A DNA stretch of 45,049 bases from Paratrimastix pyriformis (taxonomy: Eukaryota; Preaxostyla; Paratrimastigidae), in the NCBI GenBank assembly GCA_027972325.1, contig JAPMOS010000232.1, positions 1-45,049 on the forward strand, given 5' to 3'. The notes beneath the pieces were generated by a model that ran no database searches, was not told the DNA's origin, and saw only the letters and a list, made by a program, of their open reading frames with translations. The position numbers were made by a program, and so were the translations under genes. Shown piece after piece: positions 11,692-23,900 of this stretch; position 1 is the first letter of the stretch, and each line of letters begins with the position of its first letter.

Positions 11692-11882
11692 GATTCCCCC
11701 TCTCGAGGAGCGCGTTGGTGCTTCCCTTGTTTATATTCCTTTCCCCCGAGGCCTTCATCATCAAGACCGCGTGAATTATTGGGGGGGTGCAAGCGCGGAC
11801 AAGCCGGAGAGTCTTGACTGCGATCAAATACAGCCAACAAGACCGGGGCAGTTCGCAGTCAAAACCAAACCAGGCGCGACCG

Positions 11883-13209
11883 ATGCAATCACAGCCACAG
11901 GCACAAGGGGTCCCGATTCAGGGCGGGGCTGCACCAAGTGGTGGAGCAATTCAAAAGATCAGTGAGGCTGATATTAAACTGCCTCCTTGCATCAATGCGA
12001 AGTGTGTGACTCGAGTGACGAACGTGTGCTCTCGCATTCTTGGCCCTTGTCTCATGATTACCGGTGGCGTCAATTTCGCCTTCTCTCTTTTTGGCGGAAT
12101 GATCTCCCCTCCTGCCCAAGGGCAGACTGTCACGATCCCCTACCTGTGGGCCAACATCCTCTTCTCATTTTACTCTATGTCTGCCACTTTCATCATTAGC
12201 TCGAAAATAATACGCGGATGTGACTTCTTTGTCTCCGTACAGCATCTTTGGGCTCATTATCATTCTGTCGACCTTCTCCTGGCGCGCTTTCCTCAATAAC
12301 TTTACTTTCTTAAAGTCTCCTTTCGGCCGCTCGATGTTTTTCGTCTTGTCTGTGGAGCTTGCCTTTTTGCTCGACTTTTTGCTCGACCTCATCCCAGCAC
12401 GGGCACCCTGTGCATGGGCACCGGGCCGGCTTCCCCTCTGACAACTCATGTGATCTCTCAAATTCTGGCCTACACTGTCGGCGCTTTTGTTGTGGCAGTT
12501 GGCTGCATCCAGATCGGTCTGCATTGCCTTTCGTCTCGGCAAATCTCGAGCTGACTCATCTTGCTCGAACGATGTAGCTGCTGGGTGCCGTAAGGAACCA
12601 GAGCCGAACGAAGGGGGCGTCCCTGTCGCTGCTGTCCCGGTGGCCGGTGCTCGGCCTCCGATGGTGGGTGTCGGGGCGGTCGCCCCAGTTTCTCCTGTCG
12701 TCATCCCCACGCAACCCTACGCGGCCCCCGTCGATACATCCAACCCCTTTGACGTTCCCGCCAACAATGTTGTTCACGCTGCCCAGTCCGAGTCTGTTGT
12801 GACTTGCCTTGTTTCGTGGCCTCATGGCCTTTTCTCCCGCTTTGATAGCCCCCAGGTCCGCGCCCAGACCACCGCGCTGATGGGTGCTGCCGGTGCTTCT
12901 GTCGCCACGTCTCTCGTAAGCGGCAAGAGTCGCGACGAAGCGATCGCTGCTGCCGCCTCCAATCCAGATGTCTGGCCCACCATCATTCTCCTCCTCCCCC
13001 CTCGCACGCTGACCCTCCTCCCTCCCGCGTATGCGTGTTTCTCCTCATTCTTCCACCACCCTGCTGGATGTTAGGTTCAACGTGCCGCTCTCAGCGCCGC
13101 CACAGCCGCCGCTCAAAACCCATCTGTTCGGGCAGCCGCAACCCGCGCCGTTGCCGCAGGTGTCGAGTCGACTCTCGGCAATGCTTACGACAAACTCTTT
13201 GGCGCATAA
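11883..13209 (+). CDS. COPI-associated (TVP15-like) membrane protein with Ala-rich tail
   Basis: Five exons (11883-12178, 12243-12347, 12398-12516, 12578-12969, 13075-13209) join to 348 residues. Four hydrophobic segments are visible: MITGGVNFAFSLFGGMI, PYLWANILFSFYSIIFGLII, a stretch around GRSMFFVFTG, and ILAYTVGAFVVAVGCIQI. The pattern FYSIIFGLIIIL..FLNNFTFLKSPFGRSMFFVF fits the COPI_assoc family, small Golgi and endosome tetraspanning proteins. The cytosolic tail holds an NPF motif (TSNPFDVPANN), which is known to bind EH domains, and ends in an Ala-rich helix AALSAATAAAQNPSVRAAAT. Donors are GTCTGC, GTCTGT, GTCTGC and GTCTGG, and intron lengths are 50-105 nt. One more in-frame intron near 12800-12858 cannot be excluded. 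Confidence 0.75.
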
Positions 13210-13524
13210 GCAAACCAGACTTGACGACGGTCCCGCTTCGTTCTCCTCTCCTCTCCTGCTCCCCCCCCTTTTTGGCGAGCCCTCCTTTTTTGGGATGTTC
13301 TCTTCCCTTATTCTGTACATTCAGACTGGTGCCATCTTCGCTCTCAAGATCTCAAAGATGTTTTGCGCACACACAATCTTCTCCGTGACCGATTCGAGCC
13401 AATCCTCCGGCGTGAATTCATCCGAGCCGTTTGGGCTTAGCCTCCTAGCCCCAGTACCAGCAGACATTTTGTTGGTGGCCCTTTTCTCGTTTTCTTTTTC
13501 CACTCTGGGTGCCAGCCACTTTCG
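13210..13524. other. Intergenic region upstream of the poly(A) polymerase gene
   Basis: 315 bp between two plus-strand genes, with pyrimidine-rich stretches (TTCTCCTCTCCTCTCCTGC). A minus-strand ORF at 13321-13467 encodes 48 residues (MSAGTGARRLSPNGSDEFTP onward) but lacks support. Confidence 0.4.
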
Positions 13525-16141
13525 ATGCAGGCCCTTAAAAGCTCCACTCAACACCGCTTCGCATCTGTCTCTTCGTATACCGCATCAGGACGGCAGAATC
13601 AGACCTCCTTTCCTGCACAGCAAACCCTCCAACGAAGGTCGGCATTCATCTCCGTTTTCCCCCATCGTTTTCTCCAATATTTCATGTCCTCCTATGCTTT
13701 CTTGGTTCTCTTGTCTGGCTGTACTCGCTTTGTTGCCTAGGCCTCTTTCCGCTCAGAAGAAACGCAATCTGCGGTCATCGTCTTCTCCCTCTCGCTCGGA
13801 CACATACCCGGAAAAGATTGCCCAACGAAAAAAATCGAAGAAGAAGCAAGCACGCCCGGGACCTCCTTCCCACCCCTTTTCTTCTCTCTCAGCATCACTC
13901 AGATCGCCCAACGATTTTTCCAAACGCTTCCCCTCCTCCCCACTCTTTGACATCGCCCCACTCTCGGAAGACGCTCCGGATCGGTACACCTTCCAAGGGA
14001 AGCAGTCGGGTTATTCTCGTGGCGACTATCATTGCTATTCTCCCTCCTACCTCTCATCATGGCCTTTCCCATGGATCAACGCCTCTGCCTACGCGACCAA
14101 AAATTCTCTTGAAGAAAAGTCTGTGCCTTATATCCAAAGACTGACCCCCCTCCAGACTCTCTCTTGAAATCGAGGATTTCTGTCGGTACATGAGCCCTAC
14201 CCGTGCCGAGCGCCGCCTGCGCGTGAACATCGTCGCCCGGACGTCTCGTGTGATCAGGCAGTTATGGCCCCAATCCGAGGTCTGTCCGCCCTGCCCGGTG
14301 CCCCGACCCCTCACTTGGCCCGTCCCGCCCCGTCCCGCCCCGTCCCGCTGGCCGTCCCGCTGCGCAGATTCGGGTGTTCGGGTCCTCCGCGACCAACCTC
14401 TACCTGCCCCAGTCGGACATGGACCTGTGCGTCTTCAACGTGCAGTTGCCCCCATCGCGGCGGCCCCTGTTCAGCCTGGAGGAGGAGCTGCGGTGCCAGG
14501 GTCTGACCCTGGAGACCCTGGTCGTGCCCAACGCCAAGGTGCCGCTGGTCAAGATGGCCGAGCGGGACTCGCGCCTCCAGGTGGACATCAGCTTCAATGT
14601 CTCCGGCGGCCCGGCCAACACACGCATCATCAAACAGATGCTGCAGCTGTACCCGCTGGTCTGTGCGGCGCATCCTCAGCCCGCCGTCTGACCCACGTCC
14701 TTTTTCCCACGTCCTTTTTCCCACGTCCTTTTTCCCACGTCCTTTTTCCCACGTCCTTTTTCCCACGTCCTTTTTCCCACGTCCTTTTTCCCACGTCCTT
14801 TTTCCCACGTCCTTTTTCCCCGATCGCGTCGGTAGGCCCGCCCGCTGACGCTGGTCCTGAAGGGGTTCCTGACCAAGCAGAAGCTACACGACACCTTCTC
14901 GGGGGGCCTCGGGTCGTACTGCCTGGTGCTGATGGTCATCAGCCACCTGCAGATGTACCAGGCCAACTTCGACCGGGACCCCAACGCGGCCGGGCTGGGC
15001 AGGCTGCTCCTGGACTTCTTCGAGCTCTACGGGGTCCGGTTCCGCTTCGAGCGGGACGGCATCTCGGTCCTCAGTGGAGGCAGCTACTTCAACAAGGTCT
15101 CCTGTGGCCCCCGTCGGTTCGATCTCATCACCATCCCTCGTCCGCCCATCGGTTCCTGCTGGCAGAGCGAGCGCGGCTGGATGGACCATCGCTACCCCAT
15201 GGTGCCGGCCGTGGAGGACCCGCAGAATCCCGGTCCGTCGCCCGGCCGGCTGGTCGTGCCCTTGCGCCCCCGCACCGCCCCCACCCCCGCCGTGCTCTGA
15301 TTGCCCCGGCTGCTGCCCTTGGCACCAACCCCACCCCCGCCCCTGCACCCACCCAGCGAGCGACGTGGGCCGGAACAGCTTCAACATGAGCCAGATCTGC
15401 CACGCCTTCGAAGAGGCACACGAGATGCTCTCCAACCCCCAGCGGGCCCTCTCGCTTCTCTACGGGGGCGCTGCGGGGCGCGGGTCTTCCCCCCGGGGCG
15501 CCCAGGCCGCGGTCGCCCTGCCCGCGACGGTCCTCGGGGCGATCATCTCCCTCGACCCGAGCTTCGGCCAGTGGCGCGAGGTCATCAACGCCCTGCCCAT
15601 GGCCGCCGACGAGCCCCGGCCCGAGGACGAGGACGAGTGGGGGCCCGGCCCGGAGGGCGACTGGAGGATAGCCATCGACGGCCTCCTGCTGGACGACCCC
15701 GAGGGGGCCGAATGCGGCGAGGAGGATGGTGAGGGGGACGAGGGGGACGAGGAGGACGAGGAGGACGCCAGTGAGCAGGAGGACCCCTTCGACTCGGACG
15801 GGGACCTGTCCGACGGGGATGGGGATGGGGACGCCGCCAGCGACCTGTCGCCCTCTGCCTCCGGCAGCCCTCCGCCGCCTCGCCAGGATGCCCCCTGTCG
15901 TGACGGACCTCCCGCGGCCGCTCCTGTGGCTGTCGATGCTCCCCATGGGCAGCCCCACGAGCCCCAAAGCGCAGCCGATCGGACGGCCCCCAGCGCCCAG
16001 CACGAGATGCCGCCACACCCCTCGAGCCCGCCCCCGCCAGCGACCCGTGCCGCTGCACCGGCCCCAGCGCCGGAGACCCGAGCCGCGCCGGTGACGCAGG
16101 TGGTCGAGGCGGAGAGGCAGCGCTCGACATCGACGAGCTGA
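13525..16141 (+). CDS. TRF4/PAPD5-type non-canonical poly(A) polymerase
   Basis: Seven exons (13525-13637, 13741-14118, 14156-14279, 14368-14658, 14836-15096, 15166-15232, 15357-16141) join to 672 residues. A basic N-terminus (KKRNLRSSSSPSR) leads to LSLEIEDFCRYMSPTRAE. The nucleotidyltransferase core follows: VFGSSATNLYLPQSDMDLCV holds the GS and the D-x-D metal ligands, and LQVDISFN holds the third Asp. The PAP-associated region includes LTLVLKGFLTKQKLHDTFSG, LLLDFFELYG, GGSYFNK, VEDPQNP and SDVGRNSFNMSQICHAFEEA. These enzymes oligoadenylate nuclear RNAs for exosome decay or maturation. The C-terminus is a long acidic Glu/Asp-rich, then Pro/Ala-rich, disordered tail. Every intron starts GTC. 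The third coding intron carries a 14-bp array. Confidence 0.92.
14693..14820 (+). repeat. 14-bp tandem array in a poly(A) polymerase intron
   Basis: About nine copies of CCCACGTCCTTTTT fill most of the intron at 14659-14835. The unit is pyrimidine-rich on the coding strand and includes a GTCC motif like the donors. Confidence 0.95.
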
Positions 16142-16660
16142 GATCGCGCACCCGCCCTCGCGCCCTCCCCTCGCCCTCGCCCTCGCCCCTCGCCCTCCCC
16201 TGCCCTCCCCCAAACGACTTGTCTGGGGGGCCGCAGCTGCGGATTGTGTGTACCTGTGTGTCGGTTGCCGTTGCCGGGTGACTGTTTATCTTCATATCGG
16301 GCGGTGTCTCGCTTGGGTCTCCCGGCCGCTTGGACGAGTTGCCCACCCGCCATGCGCCCACGACGGCCCTCGCCCATCTCGCCTGACCGTGTCGCCCTGG
16401 GGCCGCCTCCGCCCGCCTGACCGCTGCCGGCCGGCCCCTCTCCACCCAGGAGATGCTCCTGGGATGCCCGGCCAGCTTTCAGTCCCACGACCACCGCCGC
16501 CGGGGCCCTGGGCGCTCTCACATGACCTGTGGGGGCCCTTGGGGGGGCGGTCCTTTCCGCGAAGGGCCCCCGCCTCGCTACCCAGCCAACCGTCATGCGG
16601 CCTACCGATGAGATGGGATGGGATGGGTGCCTCGAGCCGCCACCGCGGCTCCTCCTGGCT

Positions 16661-16693
<33 letters not shown>

Positions 16694-17164
16694 GCCCCAG
16701 GGTTCCGCGCCGCCTCTCTGCTCGGTGGTTGCCCCTCCCATGGGCGCTTCAAAGGGATTCGGAAAGGCCATGCATCTCTGCGTGGTTTTTTTTTTATTAT
16801 TATTATTATAAGGATTCTCGGTTCCGGGTGCCGGTGCCGGTTTTGTGGCTCTTTGTTGGGCTTCGCGCTCGGTGCGGGCGGGTGCCGTTCGTTTGGGCCC
16901 AGTCGGCTGCTGCTGCTGCTGCTGCTGCGGCTCCTCCCTCCCCCTCCCCCTTCCGCTTCCCCTCCTCTCTAGAAGTATGCAATTTCCTCCTCCCTCCCCG
17001 CTCTCTCCGCACTCGATTTCTCTCCACCCACCCGTCACCCGTGATCATTTCTCTTGGCCATTTCGCTCGCTTATAAACAGATGACGAGACGGTTTGACCA
17101 TCCAGGGCCAACTCGTCTCGAAAAACAAAGAGAGAAGTCGAGAAGCTAGAGAAGTCGAGAAGCT
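16142..17164. other. Convergent intergenic region with poly-G, ATT and TGC repeats
   Basis: About 1 kb between the 3' ends of the poly(A) polymerase (+) and PIERCE1 (-). It holds a run of about 30 G at 16662-16691, an (ATT)n stretch near 16793-16810, and a (TGC)n stretch near 16905-16928. No coding frame is supported. The (T)10(ATT)n could serve a 3' end, but that is inference. Confidence 0.6.
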
Positions 17165-17602
17165 TCAAAAGAACCGGTTGCGTGGTTGGGCACAATTGAG
17201 TGAATTGTTGCGATAAAATCTGAACAGGTGGGGAGGGATAAGGCCTACAACCACGAAAGCAACAACAGACCCTCCTTCGAACTGCTTCACAAAGGTATTT
17301 GATTTCCCCACATACTTGGTGGGCATATGTTCGGGAAGGGGCGCCTTCGAGCCGTATGCATGGTTGCTGCGGTTGTTGTACATATTTTTGGTGTGTCGAA
17401 GAATTGCAGACCTTGTCGCATACATTGGATGTTGCCGAACGCCGGCCTGAAATCGTGAAGAATCGCGAAAACGTTCAGGGAGCGGGAAGAGATCGCTGGT
17501 GTCCTCCGAAGAAGGTGCAGCTGGAACGGTGGGTTCGGAAGGAACCTGTGCAGGATCCTGTTGAGCAGGCGCTGGAGTGGGTTGGGAAGGAGCCTCACTC
17601 AT
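17165..17602 (-). CDS. PIERCE1: PIERCE1 homolog, microtubule inner protein
   Basis: Three minus-strand exons (17602-17412, 17366-17271, 17219-17165) join to 113 residues. The spliced protein reads TSDLFPLPERFRDSSRFQAG, then PMYATSNHAYGSKAPLPEHM, then QFEGGFYRNNSLNC. These align with PIERCE1 (C9orf116), a protein that reaches through the wall of axonemal doublet microtubules (recalled human motifs PMYRTSNQTYGSRAP and AAGGMFRNNTLN). Both exon joins fall inside the conserved motifs and restore them exactly, so the introns (45 and 51 nt, donors GTCTGC and GTCTGT) are well supported. The N-terminal 35 residues are a Pro/Ala/Gln-rich extension. Its presence implies a motile flagellum. Confidence 0.88.
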   Translation of the reverse strand: MSEAPSQPTPAPAQQDPAQVPSEPTVPAAPSSEDTSDLFPLPERFRDSSRFQAGVRQHPMYATRSAILRHTKNMYNNRSNHAYGSKAPLPEHMPTKYVGKSNTFVKQFEGGSVVAFVVVGLIPPHLFRFYRNNSLNCAQPRNRFF

Positions 17603-17947
17603 AACGGTCCTCTTCGAATTTATATAGCCTTGGGGAATGAGATTATGATGTTCCGCGCTCTAGCGCTCTGTTCGCTTTCCCGTCGTCGTGAAGCATAAAA
17701 CAGCGAAGCATAAATGAAAAGAAGAGAGAAGAACGCAAAAAAACTGCATGTCTCAAAAAGGTAGGAGGATGCGGCACCACGCTCGTTCCCCACACGGCCG
17801 GCTTGCGTTGTCACCGGGTTCGTTCAGCGCAGAGTCGATGTGCTGCATGAGCCAAGTGTCTGCCTTCTGCAGTTGCAGGGTCTCGTCGTTGCGAGGTTGG
17901 GATTCGTATTTGAGTAGAGATATAATCGGGACGTGCCGCCCGATGTC
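17603..17947 (-). promoter_or_regulatory. Spacer holding the PIERCE1 5' region and flippase 3' end
   Basis: 345 bp between two minus-strand genes. The part next to PIERCE1 (17610-17760) is clearly more A/T-rich than its surroundings, as expected for a promoter. No defined motif could be identified. Confidence 0.4.
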
Positions 17948-20900
17948 TCAGACTTTGGCTCGGGCATTACGCCCTCGACGACGGGGGGTGAGGTAAAGCT
18001 CCTGTGCCAGGTTCGCCTGGGTGGGCCACATATTCCGTTGGATGCTGCACCCGCCCACCGTGTGGAAGCCTCGGTGAGGGAGGGACTGGTGGCTGCCTGG
18101 GTGGAGGGGTGGAGGGGTGTGCAGACGCGAGATGAATCGCCACAGGGACGATGCCGACGGCCACCAGGGCGGCCGTGGCCCACCAGAAGGTGCCCGACCG
18201 GGCGATGCCCACGAAGACCAGCCAGTAGGAGGTGCTCAGGAAGGGCATGTAGTTGTAGACGAGCATCGTCAGGTAGAAGAGCGCAATGCTGCCCCAGGTC
18301 ATGATGTGGTTCCACACGTTCCACCGGCTGCCACGAGGGAAAGGCCGAGGTGATGTCAACCGGGGGGGGGGGGGGGGCACGGACTGGGTTGAGAGGGCCA
18401 CGCGGAGGTTGACCAGCACGATGGAGACCGAGGCCGCCAGGGTGCCGAACTCCCACAGGCCCGCCGTCTGCCCATTGGTGAAGACGGTCCCCTGGCCCCA
18501 GAGGAGCAGCGTCCCCCAGAAGATCACTGCACCCACAGACCGCCGTGTGCATTGTGTCAGGGGGGGGGGGGGGGGGGGGGGGTGCCGGCGGGAACAGACC
18601 CACGCTGTGGAAGATGGAGTTGATCATCCAATAGACGATGGTCCGGGCGTCGAACGCCTGGCCGTGCTGCTTCTCCCGGTACAGGAAGGGATGCTGTCCA
18701 GCCACCGAATGGGCGGCCCGAGGTCGTGTGGGTCGGTCATTGGGGGCCGGTCATATGGGGGGGGGGGGGCGGTCAGCAACAAGGAAGGCGCAGCAGGCCG
18801 ATGATGAGCCAGATGGCGGTGCATGGTGACGGGGTGACAGAGGTGAGGAGGCGGAGGCGGCGAACCTTCTCAAGGACCTCGGCGGGGAGGTCCTGGTCCC
18901 AGACGGCCAGAAACATGATGGGCAGGAAGGTGAAAATGATGTTGTAGAGCATCGTGATCCACGAATCGTACACCAGCTGCCGATCAGGGAGAGAGGGGGG
19001 GGGGGGGGGGGGGGGGGGGCAGGTGAGCGTGAGGATGGAGCCCTCAACCGGCGCGGTGGCGACCTGGCCGCTGAACATGTTGTAGAAGCCGTAGTAGAAC
19101 TGGGGTAGATTGTAGGTGATGTTCTTGTAGAACGAGTACAGCACCAGCAGCGCGATCCGGTCCAAGTTCCACCGGCCGTGCACCAGCACCAGCCGCTTCA
19201 GAAACCTACCCCGCCCGACCCCGCGGCCCACAGGGCAGCCACCATCCAGAGACCACCCATACCGACAGCCAGAGCGCATCCGGGTGAGCATCAGAGCACA
19301 CTCGGGTGAGCATACCAGCGACCACAATCGGGGAAGTCGGGGGTCGGGGCCCTTCGAGTTCTAGTGGGTTGCCGCAGAGGCTGCCCCTTCTTCACTTTCC
19401 GGGGGCGGGGTTGGCGGACCGAAACTGGGCGATGGAGAAGTCCGACGCCTTGGCGGCCTGGAGGCCCTCGAGGCCGCGGATGCCGACGCCCACATGCGCC
19501 TCTAGACCCCACCAGGCAATGAGCCCCGTCAGGCCCATCCAGGGATGGGGAGGGTGGAGGGGGCGGCGAGGGGGGGAGCGACCTTGGATCATCGAGACGT
19601 CGTTGGCCCCGTCGCCGATGGCCAGGGTGACCTTCTTCCGGCCCTCCTTCACCAGCCGCACCACCAGTGCCTGCGTCGTGGCGGGCGGCAGGCAGGCACG
19701 CGACCAGTCCAAGGGGAGCCAGCCGCCATCACAGCCCGGGCCGAAGCGAGGAGCCACAATGAGCATGGACGATCGACGCGGGTGGGTGCAGGCCTTTTGG
19801 AGGGGCGCGATGCGGCAGCAGATGACGCTGCGGCAGACGTCGGAGAGGCGGAGGAAGAGCTCCATCAGGGCGGCCTCCGAGAAGATGATGTTCAACACGT
19901 AGCCTTCGATCACAATCGCCGGCGGCCCGGAAAGCCGCTGCCGGGCGCTCAAAGGGTCTTCGCGGGAAGGAAAGGGCGGGCGGCGGGGGAGGAGGGACGC
20001 CGCTAAAATGGGTGGCGGGCGATGGGTGCCCCCCCCTCCCCCTCCCCTCCCCCCTCCCCTCCCCTCCCTCCCCCTCCCCTCCCCCCTCCCTCCCCCCTCC
20101 CTCCCCCCCTCCCCTCCCCCCCCCCCCTGCCCCTCCCTGCCCCTCCCTTCCAGGCCAGTGCGCAGACCGAATGGCGGCTGTGGACCGGAGGAGGCGGCGG
20201 GGTGAGCGATGGGGGTCGTGCCGGGAGCGGGAGGAGCACCCCGTGTCGGCAGCTGCGATGGCTGCGGGTCGGCGCCGCTGGTGGGGCCCTCGCTGGGCGC
20301 GTACTTTGGGATGGCGGCCGAGAGGGGCCCCGCGTTGATGTCGGGGTGCTCATTCATTGCGCTGGGTGGCGTCGCGGTGGCCATCTGTCGGGGATGCCGC
20401 GGGAGATGCTCACCTTATGCTCTACCAGAAACGGGGGGGGGGGGGGGGAGGCGATCGAGCGTGGCGGACCTGGGCGACGGCCGGGGGGAGGGTGGCTGCG
20501 GTGGTTGCGGGGCTCGACGGGGGCGAGGAGACTGTCAGCGGCAGCGGCGATGGCGGAGGGCTGGAGGGCTGAGGAGGGTCCGGCGACCCGGGGCGGCTGC
20601 CACCCCAGGCATGGCGGGGGGCCCCGCGGGGGGCGACTGGGGGGCTGTGATCCGTCCATTGTTCGACCGCGTGGCGGAGCAGAGCCCGGAGGGTGGCGCG
20701 CTGCTCCTCGGTGAAGCTCTCCTCGGACTGCTCCTCCGCTGGGGGGAGAGCCAGCCAGCCGGGGAAGAGGGCGAGCGTCAGAGCGATGGAGCCCGCTGGA
20801 ATTGATGACGCCTCTCTGCCCGGGGTTTTGGCGCGGACCGGCTCTGGGCGTCATCCCGGCCGCATGCTGGGCGGAGGCGGGCCGAGCACCGGCCGTGGCC

Positions 20901-23900
20901 GTGGAAGGCCTGGACGACGAGGAAGAAGCCGGCCGACGGCGGAGGCGGCGGAGGCAGGGGGCGGCGCAGGTCTGCACGAGAACCGAGTCGCGACAGCACG
21001 GCAGGCGCTCGGCATCCGATTCGAATCCTGCGGTACGGCCCCGGGTCCCATCAGAAGACCAACTTCAGCGCCGTGCCAGCGCCAGCGGGCAGATCGGAGG
21101 AGCCACTCGTTCCGCGGGCAGCATGGAGGCATGGAGGCATGGAGGCATGGAGGCATGGAGGCATGGAGGCAGGGAAGCCGGATGAAAAAATGGAGAGAAG
21201 GAAGCAGAGGCGCCCCATCGGCGAGACCAAAGAGAGCCGCACTGGCGGGGATGACGATCGAGCGAAGCCGGGTGGCTTCGGTCGGGGGGATGCCCACGCC
21301 CGCATCGACGGCCTGCACCAGGCGGCGCTGGGTGAACTTGAGCAGGGGCATCTCTGCGCACAAAAAGAGGTGAGAGTGAGGGGGATGAGCAGGGGCATCT
21401 CTGCGCACAAAAGGAAGCGCGCCCATCCACGACGTGGGTCCCTCCACGACACGGATCCCTCCACGACGTGGATCCCTCCACGACGTGGATCCCTCCACGA
21501 CGTGGATCCCTCCACGGGGCCGCGGACGAACCTTCGGTGAGCAGCTTCGAGGCGTAGCCCACGTTGACGGCCGTCTCTTCCTTGTCGCCCGTCAGAACCC
21601 AGACGCGGATGCCGGCCTGCATCATACGCCGGCACGCCGCGCCGCGCCCAACCCCACCCCGCGGCGGAGAGCCCGGCCGGAGGGGCCTTGGTTGGCCGAT
21701 GGTCGCCCAACCGGAAACCGAGGGGCGGCGGGGGCGAGGGGGCGCAGACCTCGAGGAGGTCCGAGATGACCTTGTCGCAGTCCTGCTGCAGCCGGTCCTC
21801 GATGCCCGTGCAGCCGAGCAGCTCCAGGTCGCGCTCGATCTGGTTGGCCAGCTGCTCCTCCTGCGGGCCGCCACGGTGGCGGGGGTGAGGCAGAGGGAGG
21901 GCCAGCGAGCCTCGGTCCACCATCGCCATCGCCATCGCTCAGGAGGCGCCCGGCCCACGGACCCGCTGGTTGCGGTGGTCGATGTCCTTCTCGGCGGCGT
22001 CCCACTCGGCCTTCCACTGGGCGAAGAAGGCCTCGTCCAGGTCGCGCATACAGACGACCAGCGTCCGGAGGCCCTGTCCAGCCGGCCCGCCCGGAAGGGG
22101 AAAGTCCAGGTGCGGCAGAGGGTGGGCGCGGCCCGGTGCGGACCTGCTTGGAGAAGGCGGCCAGGTGCTGCTGGGTCTGCTCGAGCACGGCCCGGGCCCC
22201 CGGGTAGCCGATGAGCACCCGCGGCAGCAGGGTGCTGTCCGCGCCTTTGGTGTACATGCGCACGTGCCCTGCAGCCCCAACCAGGCACCACACCGCGCGG
22301 GGGCGGTCAGGGCGCCGGGACCGCGTCCCACCGGACCGGCCGGCCTCGCGCAGGGAGAGGGGGAAGAGGGGGAAGAGGGGGAGAGGGAAGGGCGGACCGT
22401 CGGGGCAGCGGAGGATGATGGTCATGCGCCGCCGGTTGGGGGTAAAGGGCAGCGTCGCCAAGAGCGGATACGCGTACTCGCGCCCTGCCGTGCGAGCCGG
22501 TGGACCGCCCCGCATAACCCACAGGTGGGTGGGTGCCCACAGGTGGGTGGGTGCCCACAGGTGGGTGGGTGCCCACAGGTGGGTGGGTGCCCACGGGGGG
22601 AGGGAGGGAGGAGGGAGGGAGGGAGGGAGGAGGGAGGGAGGGAGGGAGGGAGGGAGGGAGGGAGGGAGGGAGGGGCGGACCACCGAGGGTCATCCCCAGC
22701 TGGTCGATGGAGCGGTGGGTGAAGGTATAGCCGATCTGCTGGGTCACCTGCAGGAAGGCCAGCTCGTCCGGCGAGGAGGACTGGTAGCTGCGCAGCGGGG
22801 CCACTGGCCACGGCAGGAAAGCGCAGGATCAGGAGGCAATGTGAGCGGCACCGTCTCTGGGCCCACAGGCGTGGCATCACGGACGCGGGGGGAGCGGGAA
22901 GGGCTCCGGAGGCATGTCCTGGTGGAGCAGCGCGATGTAGGGATCGGCCAGTGGGGGCAGCATGACCCGGGTGGTCATCTCGGCGGCCGGCCCCCGCCCA
23001 TCTCCCGCCGCCCCTGCCTCTTCCCTTGCCATTGCGGCCAGCGAGGCCTCGGGGCTTGATGGCGGACGGGATTCCGGAACGGCGCCGTGGCAAAGGGTGA
23101 GGCAGTTCAAGAAGTGGTGGACTCCGGGGTGCCCGATGGCGCTCGAGCTGACCAGGTCCAGCAGGGACTGGCGCCCACCATCAGGCGCAGACGGAGAGGC
23201 CGAAGCCACGAGATGTGAGACCGTGGGACTGAGCGGAAGCAGAGGGCCGACCTTGGAGCAGGGGCTGTCCTTGGGGGCCGGCCCCAGGGCGCACTCGAAG
23301 AGCTCCCCCAGCACCGAGCAGCGCACAAACTTCATCTTGTTCTGCGTCAGGGTCCCTGTTTTGTCCGAGAAGATGTATTCGACCTAGTGTGTGTGTGTGT
23401 GTGTGCGTGTCGAGTAAAGAAGGAACGAAGTAACGGGAAAATAAAACAAAAACCAGAGAGGTAGAAGAGACAGCACGAATGTCACTGCACCCGTGGGCGA
23501 AGTGTGTGTGTGTGTGTGGGGGGGTCGACATTTTACTTGGGCGCCCAATCGAAAAGGGTCTGTGTGATATGCTCCAATTGCCCTGTGTCGGGGATCCCCT
23601 TTGGCGCGCCACATGCTGCTGATGTGCGATGTGGTGAGAGCGTGAGCTGTCTATCCACACACATGTGACGGATCCACAATCCACGAGGGAAGCGCCATAG
23701 TGTCCACCAGGCCAACGCAAGCAGGCAGCAGCGAACACGGATCAGTCAACGGCAAAAAGCGCTCAGGGAAGAGCACGTCAGCATCCGAAAACGGAAATCA
23801 GGACCCACAAGGCCTACACTTCGGGCGGTGGCTTTCTTTTGACCAGAGAGGGGCCAGGACACGGGGGGGGGCAGGCCCACAGACCATGCCGAGCTCCTCG

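Noticed and set aside
12487-13074. Separate gene for the Ala-rich protein
   Set aside because: A GTCTGC intron at 12517-12577 joins it in frame to the COPI-associated protein, so one gene explains both.
13321-13467. Minus-strand 48-residue ORF starting MSAGTGARRL
   Set aside because: It lies in the upstream region of the poly(A) polymerase gene, whose first exon is well supported. It is short and matches no family I know.
13660-13740. Signal-peptide-like start MLSWFSCLAVLALLP for the poly(A) polymerase
   Set aside because: This stretch lies inside the first intron (13638-13740, GTCGGC to CCTAG). The exon join gives a better N-terminus.
15128-16752. Long minus-strand ORFs opposite the poly(A) polymerase tail
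   Set aside because: They mirror a highly GC-biased coding strand and show only Pro/Arg/Gly-rich shadow sequence.
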